This document shows, piece after piece, positions 43,134 through 52,187 of a stretch of 64,000 bases of DNA. Position 1 is the first letter of the stretch; each line of letters starts with the position of its first letter. The stretch is from Aequorivita sp. UBA3180 (GTDB taxonomy: Bacteria > Bacteroidota > Bacteroidia > Flavobacteriales > Flavobacteriaceae), in contig DEXQ01000009.1 in assembly GCA_002364215.1 (NCBI GenBank), positions 189,922-253,921 of the forward strand, read 5' to 3'. The notes below the pieces were generated by a model. It saw nothing but the letters and a program-made list of their open reading frames with translations, was not told the DNA's origin and ran no database searches. Both the position numbers and the translations under genes were made by a program.

Positions 43134-44270
43134 CTAATTTTTTAGTTTTTCTTGAAGAATTTTAAGTTTTTTCTCTCCAGAAATGAGCAGTCGGATTATC
43201 ATGCCCAAAGCAAAAATGATGAGTATTATCAGGCCGATTTGAATAGGGCTATAAAATTTATGTAAGGTGCCAATTTCTTCCGCCTTGCTTTCCGTTAGGT
43301 TTATCAATGATTTGTTTACTGATTTTCTCTCCGCTTTTTTTGTCTGTTTTTGCAATGACAGAAATTTGCTGTGAAAAATGGTGTAATTTTCCCAATCGTG
43401 CAGGGCCAAATAATTATTTGCCAGCCCATCATAAAGTCCCTTGTTTAAAATTAAATCGCCAACATTTTCTGATGTCTGGCGGGCATTGTTTAAAAGAGTT
43501 ATTGCTTCATTATAATTTCCTTCCAGTGTTTTTGCTTCGGCCAGCCCTTTTTGTCCAAATGCAATTAAGCTTTTTGCTTCTGCATTTTGTGCATAGTCAA
43601 TAGAATTTAAAAAAGTGGTTTTTGCTTCATCAACTTTATTGAGAGTTAAAAGACAGTTCCCTTTATTATAATAGCAGATGCTGAGGTTGGCGTTTCTTAA
43701 ATGTGGCTCCTTGGCTTTTTCATAAGCTTTAATTGCTTTGTCGAAATATTTTAATGCAATTTCACAGTTCATCTGTTCCCGATAGATAAAACCCCTTAAT
43801 GTTGCATTATAACCTAAAAATGATTGAACGGAATCTTGCGCTGGATACTTTTCAATCAATAATAATGATTCATCCAAATAATCAATTGCCTTGTCATAAA
43901 TCTGTAACTCTTGATAATGGCCGGCAATTCTGTTAAGGATGTTCATCTGTTGCCGTTTGTTTTTTATATCTGGAATTAAACCTTTAATACGCTCCACATA
44001 TTCCGCAGCTTTGTTATAATCTCTTTTTGAGGAATATGCGGTTGAAATAGCAAGTAATGCGTTTACTTTGTTCTTTACGGATGCATCAGGATAATTGTAT
44101 GCTTGTTGGGCTAGAAGTATTGCCCTATCTGGGTTTTCATATATAAGGACATTGGCTTTTTCCAATATGCTGTCCACCTCTTTTTGGGCATAGGCAGTTT
44201 GTAAAAGCAACAAAATGCTTAAGAGTATTAAAATTCTTACATTATTCTGCTTCCTCATATTCTTCCGCAT
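43134..44270 (-). CDS. TPR protein with C-terminal membrane helix (sensor-only partner)
   Basis: 378 residues. A signal-anchor near residues 10-27, then six or more TPR helical pairs (KVNALLAISTAYSSKRDYNKAAEYVERI; LNRIAGHYQELQIYDKAIDYLDESL; ICYYNKGNCLLTLNKVDEAKTTFL), a transmembrane helix near 347-366 (IGLIILIIFALGMIIRLLI) and a 14-residue tail. Its first 29 nt lie inside the end of the upstream AraC-TPR gene. It has the same layout as that sensor but no helix-turn-helix. It could bind the same ligand or modulate the regulator; inference. Confidence 0.7.
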   Translation of the reverse strand: MRKNMRKQNNVRILILLSILLLLQTAYAQKEVDSILEKANVLIYENPDRAILLAQQAYNYPDASVKNKVNALLAISTAYSSKRDYNKAAEYVERIKGLIPDIKNKRQQMNILNRIAGHYQELQIYDKAIDYLDESLLLIEKYPAQDSVQSFLGYNATLRGFIYREQMNCEIALKYFDKAIKAYEKAKEPHLRNANLSICYYNKGNCLLTLNKVDEAKTTFLNSIDYAQNAEAKSLIAFGQKGLAEAKTLEGNYNEAITLLNNARQTSENVGDLILNKGLYDGLANNYLALHDWENYTIFHSKFLSLQKQTKKAERKSVNKSLINLTESKAEEIGTLHKFYSPIQIGLIILIIFALGMIIRLLISGEKKLKILQEKLKN

Positions 44271-45816
44271 AAATTTTTGATTGCTTTTTTTGGTCTCTTA
44301 GAAGTTCTATGAACACCGTAGGCGGTATGCCCGTAACGGCTTTAAAAACAGTGGCAAAACTGCTGTGTGAGGAAAAACCGCTTTCCTCGGCTAAATAACT
44401 TATTTTATACTGTAGATAGGTTTTGTTGTTTTTAAGTCTATCGGTAATGTAATTTATACGCAGTTCATTTATATAACTGTTGAAGTTTTTGTTTTTATAG
44501 GTATTTATTATTTCAGAAAGGTACTTGGTGTTTGTTTCAAACTGGGAGGCTAGCAGGGCTAACGACATATCCTGTTTGGTGAATTGCTTTGAATTTTCAA
44601 ACTGGTTCAATTTTTTTATCAAGGCCTCTTCCGTTTCCTTGGGAATGTTCATTCTTTTGGAAACCTCTTTTTCTGGCAACGTTTCTATTGGGTTTTGTTT
44701 CTTTTCAAAATAGTTTATAAAACGTTCATACTGTCTGGCCCTATTTCTATACCGGTACCTCAAAATTGCCCAAGTGAGCAGTAAAAGAAATAAGATGCCG
44801 CCCATAAGCATAAGATTATTTTGGTATGCTTTTTTCACCTTCTCTTTTTGCTCCGTATGGTTATCGTTTATATAATTGTAGAGGGAGTTAACGGCCTTGT
44901 CTTCTTCAACTTCCACAGTATTTGTAATTTGGCTACTTTCAGTTCTGTTGGAATAAAAAAGTGAGGCTTTGTCCAATGCCAAATAAGTAGCGGAAAGCCC
45001 TTCCATTATTTTTGAGATATAGGGTTTGTTGTTCAGGTTTTCTGAAATCTCCAATGCCGCTTGATAGGAGGTGAGCGATTGGTAATAGTCTTTCTGCAGA
45101 AAGTACACTTTGCCAAGCTGATTAAGGGTAACCATCTGTAGAAAATTATTGGGTGGAGCTCCTGAAGTATTCTGGAGGGTCGATTGAAAAAACTGCTTTG
45201 CTGAATCAAGATTTGTAGCGGGCAGATAGGTTTCAATTAGTACCGCAGTAGTTTGGTTGCGGAGTATTTCATCGGGAATTTCGTTAAAAAAAGAATTAGC
45301 ATTTATAAACTTTTGTAATGCTTGTGAATAATTTTCTGTTTCTAAAAATGTATAACCTTCAAGTAATTCTGTTCCGCCTTTCAAATACGTAGCAATTTTT
45401 TGTTTGTTTGTTTCTCCCACAAATGTCTTCGTCCTCAAAAAATATTCTTTTGCCACTACATCCATTCCCAATTGGTTAAGCAGGACAATGGATGAGACAC
45501 TTGTTTTAACCACCATTTCCAAATCCTGGGCACTTTCTGCCAGTTTTTTTGCTTCTATGTTTGCTTTTACTGCATTGTCATAATTCCCCATGACAGTAAA
45601 CGCTTCGGCATCCAATAAATGGGCCTGAATGCGCTGTGTGGAATTTGTGGTTTTTTGAATTATATGTTCCGCTATCTTAACGGATTCCGCTGGCTGGACA
45701 TACAAATTATTCTGGGCTTCTAGCAACATATCGGTATAGTCGTTATTGCTTTGGCCGAAAATATCTAATAGAAAGAAGAAAAAAAATATGGTAGTTAAAG
45801 TAAACCGCATAATCAA
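44242..45816 (-). CDS. Transmembrane AraC regulator with periplasmic TPR sensor
   Basis: 524 residues. Signal peptide (MIMRFTLTTIFFFFFLLDIFGQ), periplasmic TPR repeats to about 310 (such as LNQLGKVYFLQKDYYQSLTSYQAAL), one transmembrane helix (about 333-350, NLMLMGGILFLLLLTWAIL), then a cytosolic linker and an AraC HTH at about 420-512: LALLASQFETNTKYLSEIIN, YLAEESGFSSHSSFATVFKAVTGIPPTVF. A one-component regulator that senses outside and binds DNA inside. Overlaps its TPR-only neighbour by 29 nt. Confidence 0.9.
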   Translation of the reverse strand: MIMRFTLTTIFFFFFLLDIFGQSNNDYTDMLLEAQNNLYVQPAESVKIAEHIIQKTTNSTQRIQAHLLDAEAFTVMGNYDNAVKANIEAKKLAESAQDLEMVVKTSVSSIVLLNQLGMDVVAKEYFLRTKTFVGETNKQKIATYLKGGTELLEGYTFLETENYSQALQKFINANSFFNEIPDEILRNQTTAVLIETYLPATNLDSAKQFFQSTLQNTSGAPPNNFLQMVTLNQLGKVYFLQKDYYQSLTSYQAALEISENLNNKPYISKIMEGLSATYLALDKASLFYSNRTESSQITNTVEVEEDKAVNSLYNYINDNHTEQKEKVKKAYQNNLMLMGGILFLLLLTWAILRYRYRNRARQYERFINYFEKKQNPIETLPEKEVSKRMNIPKETEEALIKKLNQFENSKQFTKQDMSLALLASQFETNTKYLSEIINTYKNKNFNSYINELRINYITDRLKNNKTYLQYKISYLAEESGFSSHSSFATVFKAVTGIPPTVFIELLRDQKKQSKIYAEEYEEAE

Positions 45817-45844
45817 ATCAACAAGTGTTCAAGGTACGGAAAAA

Positions 45845-46321
45845 TTACTTTTTCCTCACAAAGATTGCAACCACTGCCGCAGTAATAACCCCAAAACCGA
45901 AAGCCCCAATGGCAGATTGCCACATATAACTGTTTATGTTGAAATAGTCGTTTGCTTTTTCACGGGTCATCAGATCGTTGGTTACGGAATATTCTATCAC
46001 ATTATTAAAGTATTGGGGAGTGATATAATTATGGGTAATGTATTGACCCAAGGGCGAAAGCAATGCCACAAAAACACTCAGAATAACTCCTGAAATAAAG
46101 CCCTGAAGCCAAGTGATTCTTCCGCCGTAAACCCGTCTTCTTTTTTCGCGCATTTCCAATAGATACATCAGTATTGCGAAAGGAGCAAACAGAAGGGTGA
46201 GCCACTGATGGTCCGCAATCTGCTCTTCGTGCCAACCAAGCGTTTTTTCAAGTAACATCCACGAAAGCATGGTGATGGTGAAAATGACTGCCCATTTAAA
46301 CTCGATGAAAATCTTTTTCAT
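45845..46321 (-). CDS. DUF4199 membrane protein
   Basis: 158 residues from ATG 46321 (an in-frame TTG at 46363 is rejected). Four transmembrane helices with the DUF4199 features: FKWAVIFTITMLSWMLLEKTLG, YLLEMREKRRRVYGGRITWLQGFISGVI, YFINNV-like and a last helix ending in VRKK. Such proteins are common in Bacteroidota inner membranes; function unknown. It ends 29 bp before the AraC gene but on the same strand, so it might be the first gene of that run. Strong terminator upstream, from the next gene. Confidence 0.88.
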   Translation of the reverse strand: MKKIFIEFKWAVIFTITMLSWMLLEKTLGWHEEQIADHQWLTLLFAPFAILMYLLEMREKRRRVYGGRITWLQGFISGVILSVFVALLSPLGQYITHNYITPQYFNNVIEYSVTNDLMTREKANDYFNINSYMWQSAIGAFGFGVITAAVVAIFVRKK

Positions 46322-46367
46322 AGTAGTCTTATTTTTGAGTTTAAAGATACTCCATTTTCCCAATAAA

Positions 46368-46395
46368 AAATCCCGAGAAACTTAGCTCGGGATTT
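46368..46395. terminator. Terminator upstream of DUF4199 gene
   Basis: AAATCCCGAG (46368-46377) with CTCGGGATTT (46386-46395), 8-nt loop, after the DUF1579 gene on the minus strand. Confidence 0.7.
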
Positions 46396-46419
46396 GAAAA
46401 TAATTGTTTGGAATTAAAA

Positions 46420-47070
46420 TTACGCTCTTTTCATCAAGATTTCCATGGTTTTTACTTCCTTGCCATCAGCCCCGATTTCGTACATTTCCATTCGGCGGGT
46501 GTTCTCATCCACTATAGTATATACCTCGCGTACCTGCTTGTCTTTGCCGGTCATGGGATCAACCATAGTGCCGTTTAGTGTAGTGGCTTTTGTTGCTTCG
46601 TCGTACGTTCCGCGTAGTACGCCCAATCCGGTACCCATATTGTCTATCCAGGTAGAAATATATTCGTCGGTGGCATTGTCATAGGCAAGTGTAGATTGGC
46701 CCTCAAAGTCCATTCCCATCATTTTACCTGAATAGTTACCCACTTGGTAGCGACCACCCATGATCATTTTTATATCGGCAGTTGATGTGGCTTTTTCTTC
46801 CTCTGGCCCCATCCAGAAAGTCATTTCGTTGTTCCATTTGCCTACTTCTTCGGCCATCATTTTATGTGGCTCGCCAGGGGTCATATAGGCCTCCCAAGCT
46901 TTTTGCATCGCGATAGAATCCATAGGTTCTTCTATCATTTCGGGTTCTTCAGTAGCAGTTGTGTCTGCCACTACGGTAGTGTCTTCCGTTACCATTTTTT
47001 CTTTTGTGTTATCGTTACAGGAAATAAATACTAGCGATAAACATACTAATGTAAATAGTGCTTTTTTCAT
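46420..47070 (-). CDS. DUF1579 lipoprotein
   Basis: 216 residues. Lipoprotein signal with lipobox FISC, an acidic Thr-rich linker, then the DUF1579 domain: MAEEVGKWNNEMTFWMGPEEEKATSTADIKMIMGGRYQV, GMDFEGQSTLAYDN and ISTWIDNMGTGLGVLRGTYD. The fold is lipocalin-like. Lipid-anchored; role unknown. ATG start. It is monocistronic with a terminator at each end. Confidence 0.9.
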   Translation of the reverse strand: MKKALFTLVCLSLVFISCNDNTKEKMVTEDTTVVADTTATEEPEMIEEPMDSIAMQKAWEAYMTPGEPHKMMAEEVGKWNNEMTFWMGPEEEKATSTADIKMIMGGRYQVGNYSGKMMGMDFEGQSTLAYDNATDEYISTWIDNMGTGLGVLRGTYDEATKATTLNGTMVDPMTGKDKQVREVYTIVDENTRRMEMYEIGADGKEVKTMEILMKRA

Positions 47071-47214
47071 AATGTTGATTTTTTAATAGGTTGATTTTGA
47101 AATCTAAAATTATGAAAAACTTCCTCATTTACGACTTTAAGATCTATAAATAATTGATAGTCAAATAAAAGCAAGGCGAATGGCAAGCACTAAGTTTCAG
47201 TATTCAACATAAAA

Positions 47215-47240
47215 AATCCCGACGCAGATACATCGGGATT
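47215..47240. terminator. Terminator of the secA transcript
   Basis: AATCCCGA (47215-47222) with TCGGGATT (47233-47240), 10-nt loop, 38 bp after the secA stop. Confidence 0.65.
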
Positions 47241-47277
47241 AATATCAATATTCTAAAAATATTTAAAATCTAAATCT

Positions 47278-50200
47278 TCATTCATCCACAAGCACCCAAT
47301 CGCCCTTATCGAGCAATGGAATAGCTTGTTTGAATTTCATGGTTTTGTTTTCACCGCTCATCACGTGCTTAATAGTAACTTTATCGTTGCGGTTTATTTT
47401 TGGGCGTTCCCGGGTAATGGTTTCCGTTACCTGTTGGCGCTGGGGTTGTGTGTTTCCAGCGGTGCGTGACTGTGCAGCTCGCTCGTCCATATTTGGAATT
47501 TCGTCTTTTTGCTCACTAAGGTTTTCTTTTCTTTTTACCTCGCGTGCTTCCTGTATTTGTTGCTGGTTTTCCTGTGGAAGCTCTCCTTTATAAAGGAACG
47601 AAATAACATCTTTGTTTACCTTTTCAATCATCGCTTTAAAGAGTTCAAAAGCCTCAAATTTATAGATAAGCAAAGGATCTTTCTGCTCATGGACCGCCAG
47701 CTGTACGGATTGTTTCAACTCGTCCATTTTACGAAGATGCGTTTTCCACGAATCGTCAATAATTGCAAGGGTGATATTTTTCTCAAAATCATTCACCAAT
47801 TGCTTTCCTTCGGTTTCGTATGCTCTTTCAAGATCGGTAGCCACGTTCAGCGTTTTTACACCATCTGTAAATGGAACCAAGATTCGTTTGTATTTATCCT
47901 TTTGGGTTTCATAAACATTTTTGATAACCGGGAAAGCCATTTCGGCGTTACGGGCCATTTTATCCTGATAGTGAACATAGGCCGCTTTGTATATTTTTCC
48001 GGCAATTTCGCGGGCATCCATTTTCTCAAATTCCTTTTCGGAAATAGGGGAGCTCATGGAGAAGAAACGAATTAATTCAAATTCAAAATTCTTATAATCC
48101 TGCGCCATTTTGTTGCTCTCGGCAATTACTTCGGCAGTGTCGTAAATCATATTTGCAATATCCACACGAAGTCTATCGCCAAACAATGCGTGGTATCTAC
48201 GTTTGTAAACCACCTCCCGTTGGGCGTTCATTACATCATCATATTCCAGCAAACGTTTACGGATTCCAAAGTTGTTTTCTTCCACCTTTTTCTGCGCGCG
48301 TTCAATGGATTTTGAAATCATACTGTGCTGAATAACCTCGCCTTCCTTCAAGCCCATACGGTCCATCATCTTAGCAATTCGCTCACTTCCGAAGAGGCGC
48401 ATCAAGTTGTCTTCCAAGGAAACATAAAACTGCGAGCTTCCTGGATCTCCCTGACGGCCACTACGTCCGCGTAACTGTCTGTCCACGCGACGGCTATCGT
48501 GCCTTTCGGTACCTACAATCGCAAGTCCGCCAGCTTCTTTTACTTCCTTGCTCAGTTTAATATCCGTACCACGACCGGCCATGTTGGTGGCAATGGTAAC
48601 AATTCCACTTTTTCCCGCTTCGGCTACAATGTCTGCCTCGCGTTTGTGGAGTTTTGCGTTTAAAACGTTGTGGGGAATGTTACGGATGCTCAACATTCGG
48701 CTCAATAATTCTGAAATTTCTACGGAAGTGGTACCGATCAAAACAGGTCTTCCGGCTTTTGAGAGCGCTGTAACTTCCTCCGCTACGGCGTTGTATTTTT
48801 CTCTTTTGGTTTTGTAAATTTTATCTTCTCGGTCAAATCGCGCAATTGGGCGGTTGGTTGGAATTTCAACAACGTCCAGTTTATAGATTTCCCAAAGTTC
48901 GCCAGCCTCTGTTACCGCCGTACCGGTCATCCCTGAAAGCTTGCGGTACATTCTGAAGTAATTCTGAAGAGTAATGGTAGCAAAAGTCTGGGTCATGGCT
49001 TCAATCTTCACATCTTCCTTCGCTTCAATAGCTTGGTGAAGTCCGTCGCTGTAACGACGACCGTCCATAATACGACCCGTTTGCTCGTCCACGATCAAAA
49101 CCTTGTTTTCCATCACCACATATTGATCGTCCTTCTCAAAAAGCGTATATGCTTTCAACAATTGATTCATCGTGTGAATACGCTCACTCTTTACCGAAAA
49201 ATCACGGAAAAGTTCTTCTTTTTCGGCAACTTCTTCTTCTTTTGAAAGTCCTTTGTTTTCAATCTTGGCTATTTCGGTTCCAATTTCTGGCATTACGAAG
49301 AAATCGGGATCGCCTTCGCCCGAAAGATAATCCACACCTTTATCGGTAAGTTCTATCTGATTGTTTTTTTCGTCAATTACAAAATATAGCTCGGCATCAA
49401 CCTTTGGCATTTCACGGTTGTTATCGCTCATATAATGATTTTCGGTTTTCTGGAGAATTTGTTTCACCCCTTCTTCCGAAAGAAATTTGATCAATGCCTT
49501 ATTTTTCGGCAAACCGCGATATACGCGTAGTAATTGAAAGCCACCTTCTTTTTCATCACCTTCCTTTATAAGTCTTTTAGCTTCAGCTAAAACCCCGGTC
49601 AAATATTTTTTCTGAACTTCAACAATATTGCTGATTTTTGGCTTCAGCTCGTTAAATTCGTGACGGTCACCTTCGGGCACGGGCCCAGAAATAATAAGCG
49701 GTGTACGCGCATCGTCAATCAATACCGAATCCACCTCATCCACAATGGCATAGTGGTGCGGACGCTGTACAAGATCGTCTGGCGAATGCGCCATATTATC
49801 ACGAAGGTAATCAAATCCAAATTCGTTATTGGTTCCATAAGTTATATCAGAGAGATAGGCTTTTCTTCGCGCTGCGGAATTGGGACGATGGTTGTCAATA
49901 CAGTCCACTGTCATTCCGTGGAACTCAAACAATGGTGCCATCCATGCACTGTCACGCTTTGCCAGATAATCGTTCACAGTTACTAGGTGCACGCCATTTC
50001 CGGCAAGGGCGTTGAGGTACATTGGCAGCGTGGCGACCAGGGTTTTACCTTCCCCTGTTTGCATTTCGGCTACTTTCCCCTCGTGCAGGGCAACCCCTCC
50101 AATAAGCTGTACGTCGTAATGTACCATATCCCAAGTAATGGGTTTTCCGGCGGCATCCCAGGAGTTTTTCCAGATGGCCTTGTCGTCCTCAAGGGTTACG

Positions 50201-50637
50201 TACTCCTTTATTGCAGAAATCTCGCGGTCAAAAGGGCTGGCGGTTACGGTAATGGTTTCGTTGTTTTTAAAGCGCTTTGCGGTTTCTTTCATTACGGCAA
50301 AAGCTTCGGGAAGTATTTTGGTAAGGGTCGCTTTTTCAATTTCGTAGCGGTCGTCCTTTAGTTTGTCTATTTGGTTGTAGTATTCTTCTTTTTTGTTGAT
50401 GTCCTGCTCTTCCTCAGATTGTTTTTCAAGACTGTCAATTTGTTGTTGCACCTCCTTTTGGGCGTCTTTTATTTCTTTTCTGAAGAAATCTGACTTCGCC
50501 CTAAGTTCATCGTGGGAGAGTTTTTCTATTGCTGCTTCGTGTTTCTTAACTTCGTTTACAAGCGGCTGTATTTCGCCAATATCTTTTTTTGATTTATCGC
50601 CTACAAAAACTTTTAGTACGTTATCTAATATTCCCAT
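47278..50637 (-). CDS. secA: Preprotein translocase ATPase SecA
   Basis: 1,119 residues. DEAD motor with Walker A MQTGEGKT (192-199), DEVDSVLIDDA, the preprotein cross-linking insert, then the second motor half (GTDIKLSKEVKEAGGLAIVGTERHDSRRVDRQLRGRSGRQGDPG-type block) and helical scaffold. Motor for the SecYEG channel. Long, like other Bacteroidota SecA. The C-terminus ends in a basic/acidic helix and DKGDWVLVDE, with no CxCxSGK zinc motif, so SecB/lipid binding via that motif is missing. ATG start. Very large, single gene with own regulation. Confidence 0.95.
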   Translation of the reverse strand: MGILDNVLKVFVGDKSKKDIGEIQPLVNEVKKHEAAIEKLSHDELRAKSDFFRKEIKDAQKEVQQQIDSLEKQSEEEQDINKKEEYYNQIDKLKDDRYEIEKATLTKILPEAFAVMKETAKRFKNNETITVTASPFDREISAIKEYVTLEDDKAIWKNSWDAAGKPITWDMVHYDVQLIGGVALHEGKVAEMQTGEGKTLVATLPMYLNALAGNGVHLVTVNDYLAKRDSAWMAPLFEFHGMTVDCIDNHRPNSAARRKAYLSDITYGTNNEFGFDYLRDNMAHSPDDLVQRPHHYAIVDEVDSVLIDDARTPLIISGPVPEGDRHEFNELKPKISNIVEVQKKYLTGVLAEAKRLIKEGDEKEGGFQLLRVYRGLPKNKALIKFLSEEGVKQILQKTENHYMSDNNREMPKVDAELYFVIDEKNNQIELTDKGVDYLSGEGDPDFFVMPEIGTEIAKIENKGLSKEEEVAEKEELFRDFSVKSERIHTMNQLLKAYTLFEKDDQYVVMENKVLIVDEQTGRIMDGRRYSDGLHQAIEAKEDVKIEAMTQTFATITLQNYFRMYRKLSGMTGTAVTEAGELWEIYKLDVVEIPTNRPIARFDREDKIYKTKREKYNAVAEEVTALSKAGRPVLIGTTSVEISELLSRMLSIRNIPHNVLNAKLHKREADIVAEAGKSGIVTIATNMAGRGTDIKLSKEVKEAGGLAIVGTERHDSRRVDRQLRGRSGRQGDPGSSQFYVSLEDNLMRLFGSERIAKMMDRMGLKEGEVIQHSMISKSIERAQKKVEENNFGIRKRLLEYDDVMNAQREVVYKRRYHALFGDRLRVDIANMIYDTAEVIAESNKMAQDYKNFEFELIRFFSMSSPISEKEFEKMDAREIAGKIYKAAYVHYQDKMARNAEMAFPVIKNVYETQKDKYKRILVPFTDGVKTLNVATDLERAYETEGKQLVNDFEKNITLAIIDDSWKTHLRKMDELKQSVQLAVHEQKDPLLIYKFEAFELFKAMIEKVNKDVISFLYKGELPQENQQQIQEAREVKRKENLSEQKDEIPNMDERAAQSRTAGNTQPQRQQVTETITRERPKINRNDKVTIKHVMSGENKTMKFKQAIPLLDKGDWVLVDE

Positions 50638-50696
50638 GATGTGTGTTTATTTTGAAGTGTTGCAGCGCAGCACCTTTTTGTCAATTTTGTTTTTTA

Positions 50697-50746
50697 GCCA
50701 CGAATTCACGAATGTTTTTTTATACAATCATTCGTGAATTCGTGGC
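50697..50746. repeat. CCACGAAT-type hairpin repeat, copy 2
   Basis: Stem GCCACGAATTCACGAATG with its complement at 50729-50746, 14-nt loop. Same family as 25383-25428. The middle base of each arm differs from copy 1 (A/T here, T/A there) with pairing kept. Confidence 0.8.
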
Positions 50747-50770
50747 GATATTTTAAAAGCTTTTAAATAA

Positions 50771-50798
50771 AAAAAAGCCCCGTAAAAGAGACTTTTTA
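50771..50798 (-). terminator. Weak terminator of the DUF2795 gene
   Basis: On the minus strand AGTCTC TTTTAC GGGGCT (with two G-U pairs), followed by seven T. It ends the short gene at 50831. Confidence 0.5.
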
Positions 50799-50830
50799 TA
50801 TTATTTTAATTGTTTCCCAAATCTTTGGGA

Positions 50831-51052
50831 TTAATATTCATCCTCGTTCCAAAGATAATCATCGTCGGTTGGGTAATCTGCCCAGATCTCTTCAATAGAG
50901 TCATAAGAGTCTCCCTCGTCTTCAATAGCCTGAAGGTTTTCCACTACTTCCAGCGGAGCACCGGTCCTGATCGCGTAATCAATCAATTCATCTTTGGTTG
51001 CGGGCCAGGGTGCATCGCTTAAATAGGATGCTAATTCTAATGTCCAGTACAT
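50831..51052 (-). CDS. DUF2795 protein
   Basis: 73 residues. MYWTLELASYLSDAPWPATKDELIDYAIRTGAPLEVVENLQAIEDEGDSYDSIEEIW is the DUF2795 pattern: a small helical, acidic domain that may bind nucleic acid or partners, with no known function. Preceded by a full promoter (51078-51107). Monocistronic between a hairpin repeat and the adenosyltransferase gene. Confidence 0.9.
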   Translation of the reverse strand: MYWTLELASYLSDAPWPATKDELIDYAIRTGAPLEVVENLQAIEDEGDSYDSIEEIWADYPTDDDYLWNEDEY

Positions 51053-51077
51053 AGCACTTTGGGTTTTATAATTTCTG

Positions 51078-51107
51078 CAAAAGTAATTTTTTAGATTAAA
51101 AAGTCAA
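51078..51107 (-). promoter_or_regulatory. Promoter of the DUF2795 gene
   Basis: TTGACT (TTG at 51105-51107), 19 nt, TACTTTTG (51078-51085) on the minus strand, 26 bp before the ATG. Confidence 0.65.
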
Positions 51108-51240
51108 GAAAAATCCAAATTATTTCTGCTATATTTTAAAGAACGTTTTTAAATGTTTGATTGTAAGTAAATTACATATTCGCTTATAGCTCGGCTTTTT
51201 AACGAAAATATTGAAAATCAATACATTTTGTCATTTTTCA

Positions 51241-51268
51241 CAACCGACAACCGACAACTCACAACTTC
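51241..51268. repeat. Heptamer array over the adenosyltransferase stop codon
   Basis: CAACCGA, CAACCGA, CAACTCA, CAACTTC. Read in gene direction it is GTTGTGA-GTTGTCG-GTTGTCG, with the stop TGA at 51259-51261 inside the second-last unit. Confidence 0.6.
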
Positions 51269-51831
51269 TCCGGAATCCACTGCGTCTCTTCCGCGTTTGT
51301 GTCTTTAGACAACTTCCGTGCCAGCACAAATAGATAGTCAGATAGTCGGTTTAAATACATAAGTACCCGTTCATCAATGGGCTCATTTTCATTTAATAGC
51401 GTGGTACGGCGCTCTGCGCGACGACAGACAGTGCGGGCTATGTGACAATATGACACGGTAGTATTTCCGCCCGGTAATATAAAATGTGTCATCTCTGGCA
51501 GGGCATCGTTCATCTGGTCCATTTCATTTTCCAAAAGCGTTATGTCTTCCTCGTCAATTTTGGGAATGTTGAGACGTTCCTTGCCGCTTTTCAGTGTGGC
51601 TTTCGCAGGGTCTGTTGCTAAAATGGCACCCAAAGTAAAAAGTCTATCTTGTATTTGTGTTAATATTTCTTTGCTGCGTGGGTCAATTTCCTGCGTGCGA
51701 ATCAATCCAAGGTATGAGTTAAGTTCATCTACAGTGCCATAACTTTCAATACGGATGTTGTGCTTAGGAACCCGTGTGCCGCCGAAAAGGGCAGTAGTGC
51801 CTGCATCGCCGGTTTTGGTATATATTTTCAT
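51259..51831 (-). CDS. Cob(I)yrinic acid a,c-diamide adenosyltransferase (PduO/CobA2 type)
   Basis: 190 residues. KIYTKTGDAGTTALFGGTRVPK is the ATP-binding N-terminus; IRIESYGTVDELNSYLG, RTVCRRAERR and LNRLSDYLFVLAR are the family motifs. It joins an adenosyl group from ATP to cob(I)alamin, making the cofactor of methylmalonyl-CoA mutase (compare meaB at 34960). ATG at 51831; a -7 box (51852-51859) lies 20 bp upstream. The array at 51241-51268 covers its stop. Confidence 0.92.
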   Translation of the reverse strand: MKIYTKTGDAGTTALFGGTRVPKHNIRIESYGTVDELNSYLGLIRTQEIDPRSKEILTQIQDRLFTLGAILATDPAKATLKSGKERLNIPKIDEEDITLLENEMDQMNDALPEMTHFILPGGNTTVSYCHIARTVCRRAERRTTLLNENEPIDERVLMYLNRLSDYLFVLARKLSKDTNAEETQWIPEKL

Positions 51832-51851
51832 TATAGGGATGTGGTTTTGGA

Positions 51852-51859
51852 CAAATTTA
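51852..51859 (-). promoter_or_regulatory. -7 box of the adenosyltransferase gene
   Basis: TAAATTTG on the minus strand; no clear TTG at -33. Confidence 0.4.
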
Positions 51860-51938
51860 CGAATAACCCAATTAATGGATAGGCTAAAAAATCATTTAAT
51901 AAATTCGGTTAAATTGATGAAAATAGTTTCTTGGGTTG

Positions 51939-52187
51939 TTACAAATTTTCAAGTAGCTCGGGTATGGAAAGGTTTAAGGCTTTAGCTATTATGCCTATAG
52001 TTACAATGTTCGGAGTGACTTTACCTTGTTCTATTTTGTAAATATATTGCCTGTCTTTAAGGGTAAGCGTTGCCAATTCCGTTTGGGAGAGTTTGTTTTT
52101 CTTTCTTGCCATTTTAATGGCCAAGCCCAAGTTTATGGGAAGGCTCTTTTTAAGTTTTGAAATATCTTCTTCACTTACATTTGGCAT
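51939..52187 (-). CDS. XRE-family HTH protein
   Basis: 82 residues, nearly all HTH_3: INLGLAIKMARKKNKLSQTELATLTLKDRQYIYKIEQGKVTPNIVTIGIIAKALNL. Short N-terminal tail MPNVSEEDISKLKKSLP. No partner toxin gene lies next to it, and it stands alone between the adenosyltransferase and the metalloprotease. Transcription regulator; target unknown. ATG start. Confidence 0.88.
   Translation of the reverse strand: MPNVSEEDISKLKKSLPINLGLAIKMARKKNKLSQTELATLTLKDRQYIYKIEQGKVTPNIVTIGIIAKALNLSIPELLENL

Noticed and set aside
51939..52187. Lone XRE protein as an antitoxin
   Set aside because: No small toxin-like gene is next to it on either side.
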